Origin: Hymenobacter armeniacus
Lineage (GTDB): Bacteria > Bacteroidota > Bacteroidia > Cytophagales > Hymenobacteraceae
DNA: 64,000 bases
Reading direction: 5' to 3'
NCBI RefSeq assembly: GCF_014699055.1
Contig: NZ_JACXAC010000006.1
Location: 434,001 to 498,000 of the forward strand
The position numbers and the translations under genes were made by a program. Of the stretch, positions 36,244 through 44,504 are shown one piece after another; the stretch's first letter is position 1, and every line of letters starts with the position of its first letter. The notes below the pieces were generated by a model. The model saw nothing but the letters and a program-made list of their open reading frames with translations, did not search any database and was not told the DNA's origin.

Positions 36244-36375
36244 CTAACAACAACAGCAACAGCACCCCACCACGGCCGCGCACACGGGCGCGGACAGGCT
36301 GGCAAGGTTCGGGGAAAAGCTGGTGGAAGCCAGCCGATTTCCCAGGGAAGGAGCGGCTGCGAGGGTTTGTATCAC
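36244..36375 (-). CDS. Small leaderless ORF ending in six cysteines
   Basis: A 43-residue ORF that starts with GTG at 36375 and ends TAG at 36244. It encodes an Ala/Ser-rich peptide finishing VCAAVVGCCCCCC. The cysteine codons are mixed (TGC and TGT). An exact TAnnTTTG element ends only 4 nt before the GTG, so the mRNA would begin at or next to the start codon. Polycysteine leaderless ORFs are known in mycobacteria as cysteine-sensing leader peptides; a similar role ahead of the TonB-dependent receptor is an inference. The CAA/CAG-type microsatellite on the other strand is the main alternative explanation. Confidence 0.45.
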   Translation of the reverse strand: MIQTLAAAPSLGNRLASTSFSPNLASLSAPVCAAVVGCCCCCC

Positions 36376-36379
36376 GGGG

Positions 36380-36387
36380 CAAAGATA
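36380..36387 (-). promoter_or_regulatory. -7 element of the polycysteine ORF
   Basis: TATCTTTG on the minus strand is an exact TAnnTTTG. Its spacing puts the predicted transcript start on the GTG at 36375-36373. No -33 TTTG was found. Confidence 0.5.
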
Positions 36388-36488
36388 AAGCCGGATGCCG
36401 GGACCACGACTGCGGGCCGGCATCGAGCGGGTATAAGCCGCCGGCGCGAAAATTGTTTTGGAGGCGGCTCAGGCATACTGATAATGCT

Positions 36489-36588
36489 GTCCCCCTGAGC
36501 GCAGCGAAGAACCTTATCGCGCTTGGGTAAAAAGAATTACCACAAGCCGTTTTGACGTGATAAGGTCCTTCGCTGCGCTCAGGATGAC
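36489..36588. repeat. Palindromic repeat B2, imperfect copy
   Basis: Left arm 36489-36521 and right arm 36556-36588 share CCTGAGCGCAGCGAAG and CCTTATC with about five mismatches, around a 34-nt loop. The sequence is the same family as 17068-17157 (TCATCCTGAG..GCAACGAAGGACCTT). It lies between the MBL gene's stop and the polycysteine ORF's promoter. Confidence 0.8.
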
Positions 36589-36607
36589 GGACGCCCCGGC
36601 CGGCCTT

Positions 36608-37621
36608 CTATCCCTCCCACCAGCGCGAGTTGAGCGGGCCCGCCGCCACATCGACGCGCTGGCCGGGGGCGGGTAGCAGCAAGGGCACTCTGGCATCGGC
36701 GGCTTCGAGCAGGCGCTGCACGGGCTGCCGCCAGGCGTGAAACGCCAGGTTGAACGTGCCCCAGTGCAGCGGCAGCAGCGGGCCGCCGCCCAGCAGGCGG
36801 TGGGCGGCCAGGGCGTTGTCGGGGCCCAGATGAATGTCGGCCCATTCGGGGTCGGAGGCCCCAATTTCCAGCGTCACCAAATCGAACGGCCCGTAGGCCT
36901 CCCCTATCTGCCGGAAGGCTTCGTCGAAAGGGCCCGAGTCGCCGCCGAAAAAGACCTTGTGCGTGGGCCCCAGCAGGCACCACGAGGCCCAGAGCGTGTC
37001 GTTGCGGGTGAGGCCGCGGCCCGAAAAATGGCGCGCCGGCGTGGCCACCAGGGTGAAGTCGGGTGCCAGCGCGGCCGACTCCCACCAGTTCAGTTCGGTG
37101 ATGCGGGCGGCGGGGACGCCCCAGCGGCGCAGGTGCGCGCCCACGCCCAGCGGGCAGAAAAACGGCACGGTGGTTTTGGCCAGAAAGCGAATGGCGGCTG
37201 GGTCGAGGTGGTCGTAATGGTCGTGTGAGAGCACCACGGCATCCAGCCGGGGCAGCTTATCTAAGGGCAGCGGCGGGGCAAAAAAGCGCTTCGGCCCCAT
37301 CAGCTGCGAGGGCGAGGCCCGCTCGGCCCACACCGGGTCGGTAAGGATACGGCGACCGTCGACTTCGAGCAGCAGGGTGCTGTGGCCCAGCCAGGTGGCC
37401 CGCAGCGCCGTGGCCGGCACGGGCGCGGCCAGCGCCGCGGCATCGGCCCGAAAAGGGCCCAACGGGGCGAGGGGTTCCCGCTCGGCTTTCTCAAACAGCC
37501 AGCGCTTCAGCAGCGCGCCGTAGCCCGAGAGTGGGCTGACGGTGGTGGGCAGGGTGTTTTCGTAGGTTTTGCCGTTGTAGGCGGCTTGCAGGCGGGGCGC
37601 GGAGGCAGTTTGGGGACTCAT
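36608..37621 (-). CDS. MBL-fold metallohydrolase (NAPE-PLD/UlaG-like)
   Basis: A 337-residue metallo-beta-lactamase-fold hydrolase. The zinc motif HxHxDH is at 133-138 (SHDHYDHLD), the next His in ATPARHFSGRG, the bridging Asp in VFFGGDSGPFDEAF and the last His in LPLHWGTFNLAF. This order and the N-terminal WLGHSTLLLEVDGRRILTDP match the NAPE-hydrolysing phospholipase D/UlaG branch. The substrate is uncertain. Start 37621 is preferred over 37651. Confidence 0.9.
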   Translation of the reverse strand: MSPQTASAPRLQAAYNGKTYENTLPTTVSPLSGYGALLKRWLFEKAEREPLAPLGPFRADAAALAAPVPATALRATWLGHSTLLLEVDGRRILTDPVWAERASPSQLMGPKRFFAPPLPLDKLPRLDAVVLSHDHYDHLDPAAIRFLAKTTVPFFCPLGVGAHLRRWGVPAARITELNWWESAALAPDFTLVATPARHFSGRGLTRNDTLWASWCLLGPTHKVFFGGDSGPFDEAFRQIGEAYGPFDLVTLEIGASDPEWADIHLGPDNALAAHRLLGGGPLLPLHWGTFNLAFHAWRQPVQRLLEAADARVPLLLPAPGQRVDVAAGPLNSRWWEG

Positions 37622-37664
37622 GGCCGCTGCAGACGCACGGCCGGCCCACATATTTTGCGGCGGC

Positions 37665-38393
37665 TTAGCGCAGCTTGTAGGCCAGCCCCAGGCGCAGCGT
37701 GCGCGCGTACACTTCGGGGCTGGCGCCCAGCAGCCCGCGCTGGTAGTTCAGCAGGCCGTGCGAGTAGCTGGCATTGAAGCCCAAGCGCTGGTACCACACG
37801 GTGGCATCGGCCCGCAGGCGGGCGTCGAAGCGGCTGGCGGCGCGGCTGGGTTGGTCAACGGCCCAGTTCAGGTTGCCGTTGTAGGTGCCGCTGCCTTTTT
37901 CCCGAAAGCCGAACACGTAGGCGGCCTCCGGTCCGGCCAGCACGTCAATAGCCAACGCCTGTGCTTTGAAACGGTGCCCCAGTCCCACAAAGGCCGTTGC
38001 GTGCTGGGCCACGAGCTCGGTGCGGCCATCGGCGCGGTAAGCTCCCGAGAATGAACTGATGCCGGGCGGCGTATAGTAGAGCTGGGTGATGGCGGTGCGG
38101 CTGCGCAGCCACTCGTAGCCCAAGTCGAAAGCCACCAAACCATTGCGTTGGCCCACGTGCTGCACCCGGGCTCCCAGCGCCAGGCCCGCACCCAGCCGGC
38201 TGCTGTAGGGATTGTTGGTGTAGCCGTTGGGCTGCCCAAAGTTGTTGGCGAAGTTGACGAACGACGTGCCCTCGGCGCTGGGCCCGCCAAACCAGAACAG
38301 CCCGACGCCGGCCCGGCCACTGATTTCGGTATCCTGAGCCGCTGCCGGCAGGGCCACTGCCAGGAGCGGCAACAGAAGAAGAGTGCTTTTCAT
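37665..38393 (-). CDS. Hypothetical outer-membrane beta-barrel protein
   Basis: A 242-residue protein with a signal peptide (MKSTLLLLPLLAVALPAAAQ) that sets the start at 38393. The rest alternates short hydrophobic and Gly/Tyr-rich strands and ends in LRLGLAYKLR, as in small outer-membrane barrels. No specific family was recognised. It lies between the MBL and SGNH genes on the same strand but with gaps of 43 and 119 nt. Confidence 0.75.
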   Translation of the reverse strand: MKSTLLLLPLLAVALPAAAQDTEISGRAGVGLFWFGGPSAEGTSFVNFANNFGQPNGYTNNPYSSRLGAGLALGARVQHVGQRNGLVAFDLGYEWLRSRTAITQLYYTPPGISSFSGAYRADGRTELVAQHATAFVGLGHRFKAQALAIDVLAGPEAAYVFGFREKGSGTYNGNLNWAVDQPSRAASRFDARLRADATVWYQRLGFNASYSHGLLNYQRGLLGASPEVYARTLRLGLAYKLR

Positions 38394-38512
38394 GTCGGGG
38401 AAAGGGTGGTGCGAGGTTGCCGGACCGGCAGCCCGCTCCCCGATGACCGGCAACTGTCCCAGGCCGTTGCACGGCTTTGCCTCCTGCCTTCAACCCCTTC
38501 AGCAGCAGCCGG

Positions 38513-39238
38513 CTATTTTACGGAAAGCAGCGCCTGCGCTACGGGTAGGGCGCGCTCGGCCCATAGCCGCATCTGCGGGCCCGAGTAGTGAAGGCCGTCG
38601 CTGGTGAACTGGCTGCTCGTTCCGGCCGCTGCCCGGGTCAGGGGCGTGATGTCGACGAATGCCACGTTGGCCTGGCGGCATTCGTCCTGCGCCACGGCGT
38701 TGAATTGGTCGATTTCGAGCCCAATAGTGGCCGGGGCGCGCCCCTGGCGCTGGCCAAAAGGCGACTGCCCCCAATCGGGGATGGAGAGCACCACCACGCG
38801 GCCCGGCCGGCCGCCGGCAAAGCCAACGGCCTGCTGCAGCAGCGCCCGGAACTCGACGCGGTACTGGGGCACCGATTGGCCTCGGTATTGATTATTCACC
38901 CCAATCAGCAGCGACACCAGCCCGTACGAAGAAGCCGGCTTAGCCGCGGCAAGGGCGTCTTGCAGTTCGGCCGTGGTCCAGCCGGTGCGGGCAATGTAGT
39001 CGGGAGCGGCGACGGCCGGGCCCTGGGCCGTGAGCAGGCCCGCCAGCTGTGTGGGCCAACGGTCGGCGGCGGCCGCACCTTCGCCAATGGTATAGGAGTC
39101 GCCCAGCGCGAGGTAGGTGAGCGCCGTGGGGCTGGCGGTGCCCCCGCCGGAGCCAGCCGCCGGCGCCACTTCCGGCGTGGCGCAGCCCGTGCTGCCGGCC
39201 AGCAGCACGGCCAGCGCAAAAGAAAACAACCGATTCAT
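38513..39238 (-). CDS. SGNH/GDSL-family lipoprotein hydrolase
   Basis: A 241-residue esterase-like protein. The N-terminus is a lipoprotein-type signal (VLLAGSTGC). Block I is LALGDSYTIGE with the nucleophile Ser48, block III-type GVNNQYRG supplies the Asn, and block V is SDGLHYS with the catalytic Asp and His near 213-216. It probably hydrolyses ester or acyl groups in the envelope. Start 39238 is preferred because it begins the signal. Confidence 0.9.
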   Translation of the reverse strand: MNRLFSFALAVLLAGSTGCATPEVAPAAGSGGGTASPTALTYLALGDSYTIGEGAAAADRWPTQLAGLLTAQGPAVAAPDYIARTGWTTAELQDALAAAKPASSYGLVSLLIGVNNQYRGQSVPQYRVEFRALLQQAVGFAGGRPGRVVVLSIPDWGQSPFGQRQGRAPATIGLEIDQFNAVAQDECRQANVAFVDITPLTRAAAGTSSQFTSDGLHYSGPQMRLWAERALPVAQALLSVK

Positions 39239-39295
39239 GCGTACGATTTCAGGCCACAACCGCCGCACCTACGCCAATGGTGCCCGCGCAGATTG

Positions 39296-39344
39296 CAAAA
39301 GCCCCCGCCAGCCGGCTTTTCATTACCGGCCGCAAGGGCTTTTG
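39296..39344 (-). terminator. Intrinsic terminator after the 39366 gene
   Basis: The outer stem CAAAAGCCC / GGGCTTTTG and inner stem GCCGG / CCGGC form a two-part hairpin; on the minus strand the T-run is part of the outer stem (GGCTTTTGC). Confidence 0.7.
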
Positions 39345-39365
39345 TGCAGAAACTGTTTTCGGGCG

Positions 39366-39998
39366 CTAGAAGTCGACTTTCAGGCCCAGTGCCAGCGTCA
39401 GCAGCTGGCCGATTCCGAGGCCGCCGTTGCGGTTGTTGAGGTAGCTGGCCAGGTACAAGTCGTTGCTACCCAACTCATAATACGCCGATATTTTGCGCGG
39501 CTGACCGGTGGCCGAAATGGGTGGCGCCAAAAACGTGAGGCGGCTGCCCAGCAGCGGCCCGTAGCGCGTATCGGTCGAGAACCAATAGTAGTCGCTCGAA
39601 TACTGGCCCTTCAGCTCGTCGTTGAGGGTGCCGTGGGTGTAGCTGAAATAGGCGCCCACCGTGAGCGGCACCACCTGAAACTTCTCGCCCACCGGCAGCC
39701 GGAACGGCGAGTACATGAACTTGAGCGAAGCCAGACTGAGCGTGGAGCCCGCGTAGTACTTGGGCACGTAGCCGAGGAGGATGTCGGTTTCGAGGCGGTT
39801 TTTCGAGAATTCGTAGCCGGCACCGGCGGCCACCATGCCCAGGCCGCCGCCGGTTTGCAGGGCCAGGTGGGAGGGGCGGTACCAGGGGCGCTCGGTGCGG
39901 GGCGCCGCCTGCGCGGGCTTGCCGGTGGTGGTATCGGGCGGGGTGGCGGCGGCAGCGCGGAGGCTGGTCAGCAGCAAGGCAAAAAATAGCGTTTTCAT
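39366..39998 (-). CDS. Hypothetical exported beta-rich protein
   Basis: A 210-residue protein: signal peptide (MKTLFFALLLTSLRAAAA), then repeated amphipathic strands (LQTGGGLGMVAAGAGYEFS, GAYFSYTHGT, ISAYYELGSNDLYLASYLNN) ending LALGLKVDF, the pattern of a small outer-membrane barrel. Function unknown. It starts 5 nt after the metallophosphoesterase stop, so the two form an operon. Confidence 0.8.
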   Translation of the reverse strand: MKTLFFALLLTSLRAAAATPPDTTTGKPAQAAPRTERPWYRPSHLALQTGGGLGMVAAGAGYEFSKNRLETDILLGYVPKYYAGSTLSLASLKFMYSPFRLPVGEKFQVVPLTVGAYFSYTHGTLNDELKGQYSSDYYWFSTDTRYGPLLGSRLTFLAPPISATGQPRKISAYYELGSNDLYLASYLNNRNGGLGIGQLLTLALGLKVDF

Positions 39999-40003
39999 AC
40001 TCC

Positions 40004-40834
40004 TTAAAACTTCACGCGTTTGATGCGAAACTGCTTGTCGCCCCACACGGTAACCACCATGTAGTGGCGCTCCGAAAAAGCATCGGAATTGACGTAGGTC
40101 ACGCCGTCGTTGTAGGGCTGCGTGATGCTGTAGGAGTGGTTGTGGCCGTTCATCTCGAACACCAGGCCCGGGGTTTCGCGCAGGGCCTGCACGTAGGGCA
40201 TGCGCAGGGCGGGGTCGAAGTCATCGTTGGTGGGCGGCACGTGCGAGACGACCACCTTGCGCCGTGCCCCGTCGAAGCTGGCGAGTTGGGGCCGGAGCCA
40301 GGCCATGTCGGGCGCGGTGCCGTCGAAGTTGTATTCGCGGCCGTTGGTGTCCACCATGATAAACTTGGTGTTGCCGTACACGAACGAATAGTTGAACGCC
40401 CCAAAAATGTGCCGGTAGGTGGGCCGGCCATTACCCACTAGGTCGTGGTTGCCGATGACCGTGACGTAGGGCACCGTGAGGCGGCGCAGCTTCTCGTCCA
40501 CCCACCGCATCTCGCGGGCCAGGCCGAAGTCGGAAATGTCGCCGGCCACCACCAGGAAGGAAATACCGGGCTGCTGGTTCACGCTGGCCACCAAGGCTTC
40601 GGCCTCGTCGTAGAACTGCTGCGAGTCGCCGGTGAATACAAAGCGCAGGGTGTCGCCCGCCGCCAGGGGCCGGGCCGCCAGCTTAGCCAGGTTCTTCTCG
40701 GTGAGGTTGGTGAATTCTTCGGGAACGCGGTGGTCGTTGGGGCTGAATTCGATAAGGTCGCAGCCCGCCAAGCTCAGCAGGGCCAGCACGGGCGCCACGC
40801 GGCTCAGGCCGCGCGCCAGGGTAATGAAAAACAT
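40004..40834 (-). CDS. Calcineurin-like metallophosphoesterase lipoprotein
   Basis: A 276-residue phosphoesterase with a lipoprotein signal ending LSLAGC (Cys25 from start 40834). The dinuclear metal motifs appear in order: FTGDSQQF, VVAGDISD, VIGNHDLVG, SHVPPTND and NGHNHSYS. The DxH of the first motif is replaced by GDS, a common variant in this clade. It is followed at 5 nt by a barrel-like gene, suggesting joint action in the envelope. The 40864 ATG would add ten residues before the signal. Confidence 0.9.
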   Translation of the reverse strand: MFFITLARGLSRVAPVLALLSLAGCDLIEFSPNDHRVPEEFTNLTEKNLAKLAARPLAAGDTLRFVFTGDSQQFYDEAEALVASVNQQPGISFLVVAGDISDFGLAREMRWVDEKLRRLTVPYVTVIGNHDLVGNGRPTYRHIFGAFNYSFVYGNTKFIMVDTNGREYNFDGTAPDMAWLRPQLASFDGARRKVVVSHVPPTNDDFDPALRMPYVQALRETPGLVFEMNGHNHSYSITQPYNDGVTYVNSDAFSERHYMVVTVWGDKQFRIKRVKF

Positions 40835-40835
40835 G

Positions 40836-40899
40836 GGCGAAAAGCCGGTGTCGAACCGGCCCAATTGAAAATAAATAAGTCTTAAAACGACTTTTCGCC
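40836..40899 (-). other. Hairpin abutting the phosphoesterase start
   Basis: GGCGAAAAG (40836-40844) and CTTTTCGCC (40891-40899) are perfect complements; inside lies CCGGT/ACCGG. On the minus strand the structure ends 1 nt before the ATG at 40834 and could hide its translation start. The rest of the 40900-41048 gap shows nothing clear. Confidence 0.4.
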
Positions 40900-41048
40900 A
40901 GCTTCGTTGAGATTTAATCGGATTTTAATAGTCCATCGGTTTCCCATTGACTGGCCCGCACCTGTGCGCAATACAGACGGGCTTTGCCGAGGGGCATGGC
41001 AGGCAGCCCTGCACCGGGCGCCGCGGGGCGGGGCCCATTCGTTGCTGG

Positions 41049-41906
41049 CTACGCCATCACGGCCACCAGCCCCAGCACCGCCGTGCCCAGCGCCTCGTCG
41101 CCCCGCAGCCGGGCCTGGTCGCGGGCTTCGGCTGGGCTCAGGCCTTTGGTGAAGAGTTTCCAGGCCGTTTCTGGCGCGAGCGCCACCTCGGCGGCCAGCA
41201 GCGCACCGGGCTGCTCGGCAGCTTCGCGCAGCCGCCAGTGCGTGGGGGCTTTTTCTACCTGCCAGGTTCCGCCGCCCGGCTCGCCAATGCGCACCTGCAC
41301 CACGGCACCCGTGGGCGCCGCCGCCGTGCGCAGGGCGTGCGGCAGCCCGCGCAGCAGCGTGGCAATGAAAGGATGAAACAGCTCGGGGCTCATCAGCGGG
41401 GCCGTTTGGCCCATGGCCTCCCGTATCTGCTGCTGGTGATGCCATTTCTCCGTGTAGTCGCGGGCCACGTGAAACCAGTTCAACGATTCGCTTTCGCCGG
41501 CCCAGGCCACCGAAAAAGCGGCCGGCGCCCACGGGTCCAGGGTGCGCAGAAAGGCCGAGTACTCCGCGCCCGACTGCGCCAGCAGCTCGATGAGGACGGC
41601 GGGGCTGAGGCGGCGCGCCGCCCGGACCCACTCGCCGTTGAGGCGGTTGAGAAACCCCACCACGTCATCGTACGACTGCCCGGCGGGGGCCTCCCCAAAG
41701 TGCCCGTCGCGCAGCATGGAGAGCGTGCGCAGGTTGCCATCGAGCAAGTGCGCGACCACGTCTTTCACCGTCCACTGCCGGGCCAGCGTGGGGCGCTGCC
41801 AGTCGGCGGGCGCTAGGGAGCGCAGCAAGGCCAGCAGCAGCTCGTCCAGCCGCGGAAAGAGCTGGAGCGTTTCGATGGGCGCGGCCGGGCGAGAAGATTC
41901 TTCCAT
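41049..41906 (-). CDS. DinB-fold / maleylpyruvate isomerase N-domain family protein
   Basis: A 285-residue protein of the mycothiol-dependent maleylpyruvate isomerase-like (DinB fold) family. The N-terminal four-helix bundle carries likely metal ligands in WTVKDVVAHLLDGN (about 44-57) and RDYTEKWHHQQQIREAM (about 148-164). The second half is a distinct C-terminal domain. Family members are thiol-dependent transferases or unknown metal proteins; the thiol partner here is unknown. Confidence 0.82.
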   Translation of the reverse strand: MEESSRPAAPIETLQLFPRLDELLLALLRSLAPADWQRPTLARQWTVKDVVAHLLDGNLRTLSMLRDGHFGEAPAGQSYDDVVGFLNRLNGEWVRAARRLSPAVLIELLAQSGAEYSAFLRTLDPWAPAAFSVAWAGESESLNWFHVARDYTEKWHHQQQIREAMGQTAPLMSPELFHPFIATLLRGLPHALRTAAAPTGAVVQVRIGEPGGGTWQVEKAPTHWRLREAAEQPGALLAAEVALAPETAWKLFTKGLSPAEARDQARLRGDEALGTAVLGLVAVMA

Positions 41907-41978
41907 GAACTAAAAATGCGGCTTATTCTCCAACCGTCCATTGGACCTGATGGGAACAAGGCACACAACGCGCAGCCT

Positions 41979-42722
41979 TCACAAGCTCAGCAGTTCGCGA
42001 AACCTCACCGACTGCTGGCGCGATACTTCCACCACCTCGCCGCCGCGCAGCGTCAGGCGCAGGCTGTGGCTGAACCAGGGCTCCACCCCTTCCACAAAGT
42101 TGAGGTTGATAATCTGCTGGCGGTTGGCCCGGAAAAACAGCTTGGGGTCGAGGCGGGCTTCGAGTTGCGAGAGCGTGCGCGGAATAAGCGGGCGGTGCTG
42201 CTCAAAATAAATCTGGGTGTAGCTGCCGTTGATTTCGAACAGCCGCACCTCGCCCAGCCGCACAAACCAGCACCGCTCGCCGTCCTTCACAAACACCTGG
42301 TCCTGGGCCGTGAGCGGGGTAGCGGGCGCGGGAACCGGGGCGGCCTCCACGGCGGCACTGGGGGCATCGGCGGGCTGCTGGGCGCGCACCTTGTCGAGAG
42401 CGGCGCCCAGCCGGGCCTCCTGCACCGGCTTGAGCAGGTAATCGAGCGCATTCACTTCAAAAGCGCGCAGGGCGTGGGCGTCATAGGCGGTGGTGAACAC
42501 CACCGGCGGGGCCGCTTCCAGCGAGGCCAGCAGCTCAAAGCCGGTTTCGCCGGGCATGTGAATGTCGAGCAATAGCAAATCAACGGGCTGGGCGGCGAGC
42601 TGGGCGCGGGCTTCTTCGGCGTTGCGGGCCTCGCCGGCCACTTCCACGTCGGGATGCGCTTCCAGTAGGCGTCGCAGCTCGGCGCGGGCTAGGCGGGAGT
42701 CGTCAACGATGAGCACTTTCAT
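41979..42722 (-). CDS. LytTR-type response regulator
   Basis: A 247-residue transcription factor. The receiver domain (1-120) has the acidic pair Asp7/Asp8, phosphoacceptor Asp53 (LLLLDIHMP) and the Lys in LKPVQEARL. A linker rich in Ala/Pro precedes the LytTR DNA-binding domain (about 150-247: FLIPRTLSQLEARL-like LIPRTLSQLEARLDPKLFFRANRQQIINL). Its ATG overlaps the kinase stop by 1 nt (TGATG). It is the cognate regulator of the upstream kinase. Confidence 0.95.
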   Translation of the reverse strand: MKVLIVDDSRLARAELRRLLEAHPDVEVAGEARNAEEARAQLAAQPVDLLLLDIHMPGETGFELLASLEAAPPVVFTTAYDAHALRAFEVNALDYLLKPVQEARLGAALDKVRAQQPADAPSAAVEAAPVPAPATPLTAQDQVFVKDGERCWFVRLGEVRLFEINGSYTQIYFEQHRPLIPRTLSQLEARLDPKLFFRANRQQIINLNFVEGVEPWFSHSLRLTLRGGEVVEVSRQQSVRFRELLSL

Positions 42723-43873
42723 CAGGAAGCAACGGGGGAAAGGGAGGTAGAAAGAACTGTTGCGGGGCCGGGCGCCTGGGCCCGCAGGTCGGGCAGGCGC
42801 AGCGTGGCGCGCACGGCGTCGGGCGCGGCGGGGTCGTTGCTCAGCTCAAACTCCGCGGCCGGGCCCACGGCCTGGGCCAGCCGCTCGCGCAGGCCGCGCA
42901 GGCCCAGACCGCTGCGGCCAGTGGCGGCGTCGGGGCTGAAGCGCCCGGGGCTGCGCACCGTGAGGCAGAGCCAGCCTTCGGCGTCGAGCTGGGCCGTGAC
43001 GGCCACAAACCCGCCCGCCGGCCGCACCGCCACGCCGTGCTTAATGGCGTTTTCGACCAGCAGCTGCACCGTGAGGGGCGGCAGCGGCACGGCCCGGGCG
43101 GCGGGGTCCACGTCGAGCGAGTACTGCAGCCGGTCTTCCAGCTGCAGGGCTTCCAGGGCCAAGTAGTCGGCCACAATTTCCATTTCCTGGCCCAGCGGCA
43201 GCAGCGGCGTGGCGCTGTGCTGCATCACGTAGCGCAGCAGCTCGGCCAGGTGGGCCAGGGCCTCCCGGGCGCGGGCGGGGTCTTCGCTCACCAGCCCGCG
43301 AATGTTGTTGAGGCCGTTGAATAGAAAATGCGGGTTGAGCTGGGCCCGCAGCGTGTTCAGCTCGGCCTCGCGCACGGCGGCCGTCAGGCGCCACTTCTCC
43401 ACCTCGACCCGCTGCGAGCGCTGCAAATAGTGCCAGCCCACGTACGCCGCCGACCACAGCCAGAGCATGACATTCATATTCAGAATGTAACCCAAGTAGG
43501 GCAGCCAGCCCTGCGGCCCCTGGGCGGCCGACTGTCGCGGCAGCAGCAGCCAGGCTAGCAGGCCAATTACCACCTCGCAGCCCACTGCCAGGGCCGCATT
43601 GGCCAGCAGCAGCCGGCCCAGCAGCGCCAGCGGGGGCCGGCCCAGCCAGTCCCGGCGCTGCATCAGCTGGCGCAGTAGGTGCGAGGCGGCCAGCAGCGCG
43701 GCCGCAATTACCAGGCTCAGCACCCAGGCCCACGTCCCGGCTGCCTTGCCCGCAAAGGCTTTGAACAGCACCAGGTTGAACACTGCGTATGCCCCCCAGG
43801 CCAGCACCTGCGTGCGCCAGTAGCGGCGGCCCGGCGGCAACGGCCGCGACGAAGGCAAGCTAGTTTTCAGCAT
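42722..43873 (-). CDS. LytS/YehU-type sensor histidine kinase
   Basis: A 383-residue membrane kinase. Four transmembrane helices fill about 20-160. The His_kinase domain carries the phosphoacceptor in LRAQLNPHFLFNGLNNIRGL (about 177-196). The HATPase domain has LLVENAIKHGV (N box) and GRSGLGLRGLRERL (G box). This type pairs with LytTR regulators, which is the next gene. It overlaps the preceding membrane-protein gene by 14 nt. Confidence 0.95.
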   Translation of the reverse strand: MLKTSLPSSRPLPPGRRYWRTQVLAWGAYAVFNLVLFKAFAGKAAGTWAWVLSLVIAAALLAASHLLRQLMQRRDWLGRPPLALLGRLLLANAALAVGCEVVIGLLAWLLLPRQSAAQGPQGWLPYLGYILNMNVMLWLWSAAYVGWHYLQRSQRVEVEKWRLTAAVREAELNTLRAQLNPHFLFNGLNNIRGLVSEDPARAREALAHLAELLRYVMQHSATPLLPLGQEMEIVADYLALEALQLEDRLQYSLDVDPAARAVPLPPLTVQLLVENAIKHGVAVRPAGGFVAVTAQLDAEGWLCLTVRSPGRFSPDAATGRSGLGLRGLRERLAQAVGPAAEFELSNDPAAPDAVRATLRLPDLRAQAPGPATVLSTSLSPVAS

Positions 43874-44468
43874 AGGCTTGGCCCTGATAAAGGCGTTGGT
43901 TTTGGCGATACGAGCGCGCCAGCAGCACGGCCAGCACCGCCAGGCACACCGCTATGAACACCGGAATCAGGTAAAGCTGGCCTGCGGGCAGGCGCAGGCC
44001 GAGCCCCAGGCAGCCCGCGCTTATCATCCCGGCCATGACGGCGAAGGCGGGGGCCCGGTAGAACCAGGCGTAGGGGAAGAAGTGGGCGCCCGTGATGATG
44101 CCGTAGGCCATGAGAAAATGCTGCGGATAACGCCCGAACATAAACATCAACAGCGGAAAGTAGAACAGCTGGGCAACGTTCAGCCACAGTCCCAGCGGCT
44201 GCAGCGGGTTGTGCGGCAGCGTCCAAATGGTGCGCAGCGGCTTCGAGAGCAAGCGGGCCAGCGGCAAGGTGAGGGCCCCCACGAAGAAGGTGATGAAGCC
44301 GTTGCGGCTGGCCGAGTTGTGCAGCAGCCACACCCCGGCAATGGCCGCCCATACTAGCGTGGCGGCCACGATGAAGTCCAAACCATTCTTGGCTTTCACG
44401 GACAGTTCAAGCCGAAGCTGGTTCAGGAAGTCGGCAGGAGGCGGGGCAACGGAGGTGGCAGTCATCAC
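43860..44468 (-). CDS. Multi-pass membrane protein coupled to the kinase
   Basis: A 202-residue protein with about six transmembrane helices (AATLVWAAIAGVWLLHN, ITFFVGALTLPLARLLS, AQLFYFPLLMFMFGRY and others). It resembles DUF7010-like small membrane proteins, but the match is weak. Its 3' end overlaps the kinase by 14 nt, so it is likely co-translated and may supply the stimulus. Confidence 0.75.
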   Translation of the reverse strand: MMTATSVAPPPADFLNQLRLELSVKAKNGLDFIVAATLVWAAIAGVWLLHNSASRNGFITFFVGALTLPLARLLSKPLRTIWTLPHNPLQPLGLWLNVAQLFYFPLLMFMFGRYPQHFLMAYGIITGAHFFPYAWFYRAPAFAVMAGMISAGCLGLGLRLPAGQLYLIPVFIAVCLAVLAVLLARSYRQNQRLYQGQAYAEN

Positions 44469-44504
44469 AATAGCAGAAAAAAGGAGAGAAAAGCACGGGT
44501 TACA

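Noticed and set aside
36197..36382. A 61-codon ORF in another frame over the polycysteine ORF
   Set aside because: It has no promoter spacing of its own and no protein-like features; the GTG frame with the leaderless promoter is preferred.
40882..41631. A 249-codon ORF overlapping the DinB-family gene
   Set aside because: It is Arg/Gly/Ala-rich noise in an alternative frame over a gene with family motifs.
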